A stretch of DNA of 64,000 nt from Otis tarda (Eukaryota; Chordata; Aves; Otidiformes; Otididae): positions 4,355,001 through 4,419,000 of the forward strand of contig CM048591.1 in assembly GCA_026413225.1 (NCBI GenBank). Reading direction: 5' to 3'. The notes under the pieces were generated by a model, which saw only the letters and a program-made list of their open reading frames with translations, was not told where the DNA came from and made no database searches. Positions 62,308-64,000 of this stretch are shown here, in pieces. A program made the translations under genes and the position numbers. The stretch's first letter is position 1. Every line of letters begins with the position of its first letter.

Positions 62308-62400
62308 TAAGTGTCTTGCCTTATAATACACATTAAGTCAGTCACAGAATTGGGAACCAAACATACGTGAACTTGTCTCCCTGTCTGGATCTGTAATCAA
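62308..62400 (+). repeat. MIR-like ancient SINE remnant
   Basis: AATAAGTGTCTTGCC, then AAGTCAGTCACAGAATTGGG, AACCAAAC and TTGTCTCCCTG follow the order of the MIR 3' half (TTAAGTGACTTGCCC, GTCAGTGGCAGAGCTGGGAA, AACCCAGGTCTCC). This is the clearest of the four MIR-like matches. Confidence 0.5.
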
Positions 62401-62507
62401 AGCACCAACTGTTGTTAAATTAAAATCTTAATAATGCCAATGTATGTGAAAAACATACACGTCTGAAGATGGGTGAAGCAAAATCTATCTGGAAGTTTCT
62501 ACAATAC

Positions 62508-62525
62508 TTTTTTTTTTTTTTTTTT
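62508..62525. repeat. Poly-T tract (18 T)
   Basis: An uninterrupted homopolymer. Confidence 0.95.
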
Positions 62526-64000
62526 AATTTTAAATCTTTCACCAGAAATGCATGACCCATTTCCTAAGTACAAAAAGAAGTGTGGACAGTCAAAGAATAC
62601 CAACTCATGGAAATAAATGGGAGGGGAGTCTTGGCTCTCAATTACACAGATCCTTTGTCACAGCTCAAGTGTGTTCTTTTGGCCTGAGAGTGAGATGGTT
62701 TTCTTACTAAGTCAGGCACTGGCAGAGTTTTTATCTTCATCACTTTAATGGAGCATGTCCATTATTCGATGAGTTAATTTCAGAGAGGGGGCCAAGTTTG
62801 GAAGGATTAACTGCCAGTTGAAGAAACAAAGCTTTCATGATCTCCTGCCTGTCTTGCTTGGGGGGGAAATTGATGCAGCTTTCTATGTGTGTGCTCATTT
62901 CCAAGTGCCTTCATGAGACATGGCGTGACAAAGGCTGCCAAGTGTTTAGCACAATAAATGGAACCACATTTTAAACACAATAAAAACCTAACGAAACCAG
63001 CCTCTTTTAAAGCCACCCACCTTTAGCACAACACATTAGAGGCTTTGTAATAGAAAAGCAAAAGGAAACAATAAAAGACATTTCTTTAAATAAAAAAAAA
63101 ACCCCAACCCTCTATATAGGCATACAAACACAGGACCCTTAGTGGAAATAAAATGACCAGAAGATTTACAGTTATTACTTAAAAGGCAGTACTGGTAGAA
63201 GAGGTGCACTCAAGGGAAGCAATATCCATGGTGGAGCTAAAGATCTTAGGGAAGGAGCAGGCAGCACCTGAAAGTGAGCTGCACCCCTAGAAGAAACGTG
63301 GAGAGTCAGATTGGTGATCACCACATTAGGAACTGAAGCTGCTATCAAATGCTTACGAGGCTTTTTTTTTTTCTGCAGAAAGGGAAGTCAGACAAAGCTT
63401 GGCCCTCCAGCCACTGTTTGGACAGGTCCAGCCTCACCTAGCAAAGGACATGGCAGAGGACCATGGACTGGTCCTGTGAGGATGATTCAGAGATGCTGTC
63501 TGCTTCCAGACTGCACAAATTTATGCTCTCCCAACAAAGCCTGGTGTACAGAAAGGGGAAGAGGTGAAGGACATGAAAGATGCAGGAGGGGAACATGCCC
63601 TTGAAGGGGGGTTTTCTGAGGTCTCTGAGTGGCACATCGTTGGCTTTAGCACAGCTGTGCTGGTTAATTACTGAGCCACAGCCCAGGGGAGCAGCACTCC
63701 TCGTAGTTTTCCCCAAAAGCAAGGGACAGGAAGTTCCCAAAAGCTGTGGTGGAGTAGATAAATTAAGCACTGTCATTATGTATTTTCCTACAGGTAGACC
63801 TCAAACTCAAGATGCTAGAAATACTAAAACTGAAGACTGCTATATATGTATTATTGAGAGAGTTTTTTTATGTCACTGGTTCAGACAGCAACAAAGACAT
63901 TTCAGTTCTCTGAAAGCGTTTTTCAGCTTAAATGTATATATACGTGTATATTCAGAAGAAGAGAAGATTGATGTTCTACTCTTACCTTCAGCTAAAGGGG

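Larger units (their letters stand above)
55065..64000. other. Long unannotated stretch
   Basis: About 8.9 kb without a recognised gene. It includes an A run at 55427-55438, an AAT microsatellite, a 13-bp tandem pair at 59001-59026, a short AAAAC repeat at 62106-62130, T18 at 62508-62525 and a MIR-like remnant at 62308-62400. The stretch 58000-58300 resembles a conserved non-coding element. At 63368-63378 a T tract ends in CTGCAG, a possible splice acceptor without a recognisable exon. Confidence 0.5.

Noticed and set aside
63311-63604. Possible exon after T-tract and CTGCAG
   Set aside because: The acceptor form is acceptable, but no donor, no recognisable peptide and an equally long antisense frame.
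1-64000. Operons, CRISPR arrays, prophage or bacterial defence systems
   Set aside because: No dense coding, no direct-repeat/spacer arrays and no ribosome-binding pattern. The CR1 and LTR content shows vertebrate, specifically avian-like, DNA.

Overview
The window looks like non-coding DNA from a bird genome. The evidence is the repeat content: at least nine fragments of CR1 non-LTR retrotransposons, several ending in the characteristic avian CR1 tail (ATTCTATG-type repeats, and one ATCCT-type tail). There is also one solo LTR of an avian-type endogenous retrovirus, plus a thin layer of old amniote repeats: four MIR-like SINE remnants, a diverged palindromic element and an old CR1 remnant. 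The background is AT-rich with many A/T homopolymer runs. The species cannot be named from this sequence. I found no protein-coding gene, tRNA, rRNA or bacterial-type feature that I can support. Almost all open reading frames are short and look like chance; the recognisable ones belong to broken CR1 ORF2 copies.

Layout. 1-7.5 kb: unique AT-rich DNA with a MIR-like remnant, two near-identical CR1 3' ends in opposite orientation (1926-2023 and 6596-6704), and a small GC-rich island at 4487-4640 that might be an exon. 7508-8654: a complete solo LTR with a perfect 5-bp target duplication (CCCAG), the only CpG- and GC-rich block in the window. 8.7-14.3 kb: unique DNA, a palindromic old repeat (9855-9975) and a CR1 3' end (10458-10655). 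14.3-15.45 kb: a CR1 reverse transcriptase fragment. 15.5-30.35 kb: mostly unique DNA with a short CR1 tail, an old CR1 remnant and several stretches that resemble conserved non-coding elements. 30.35-31.92 kb: a CR1 nest in which a CR1 tail has grown into 23 perfect ATCCT units and is followed directly by a second CR1 that keeps the endonuclease region and the 3' end but has lost the reverse transcriptase. 31.9-50.9 kb: a long gene-free stretch. 50905-51901: a reverse-strand CR1 with the RT C-terminal half and 3' UTR. 52-64 kb: gene-free, with one more CR1 tail, an AAT microsatellite and a MIR-like remnant.

The region is best read as intergenic or deep-intronic sequence. Its biological interest lies in the repeat history (the solo LTR, the CR1 nest, the palindromic relic), in possible regulatory elements that only cross-species alignment can confirm, and in two weak exon candidates. 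I did not find a new biological system.
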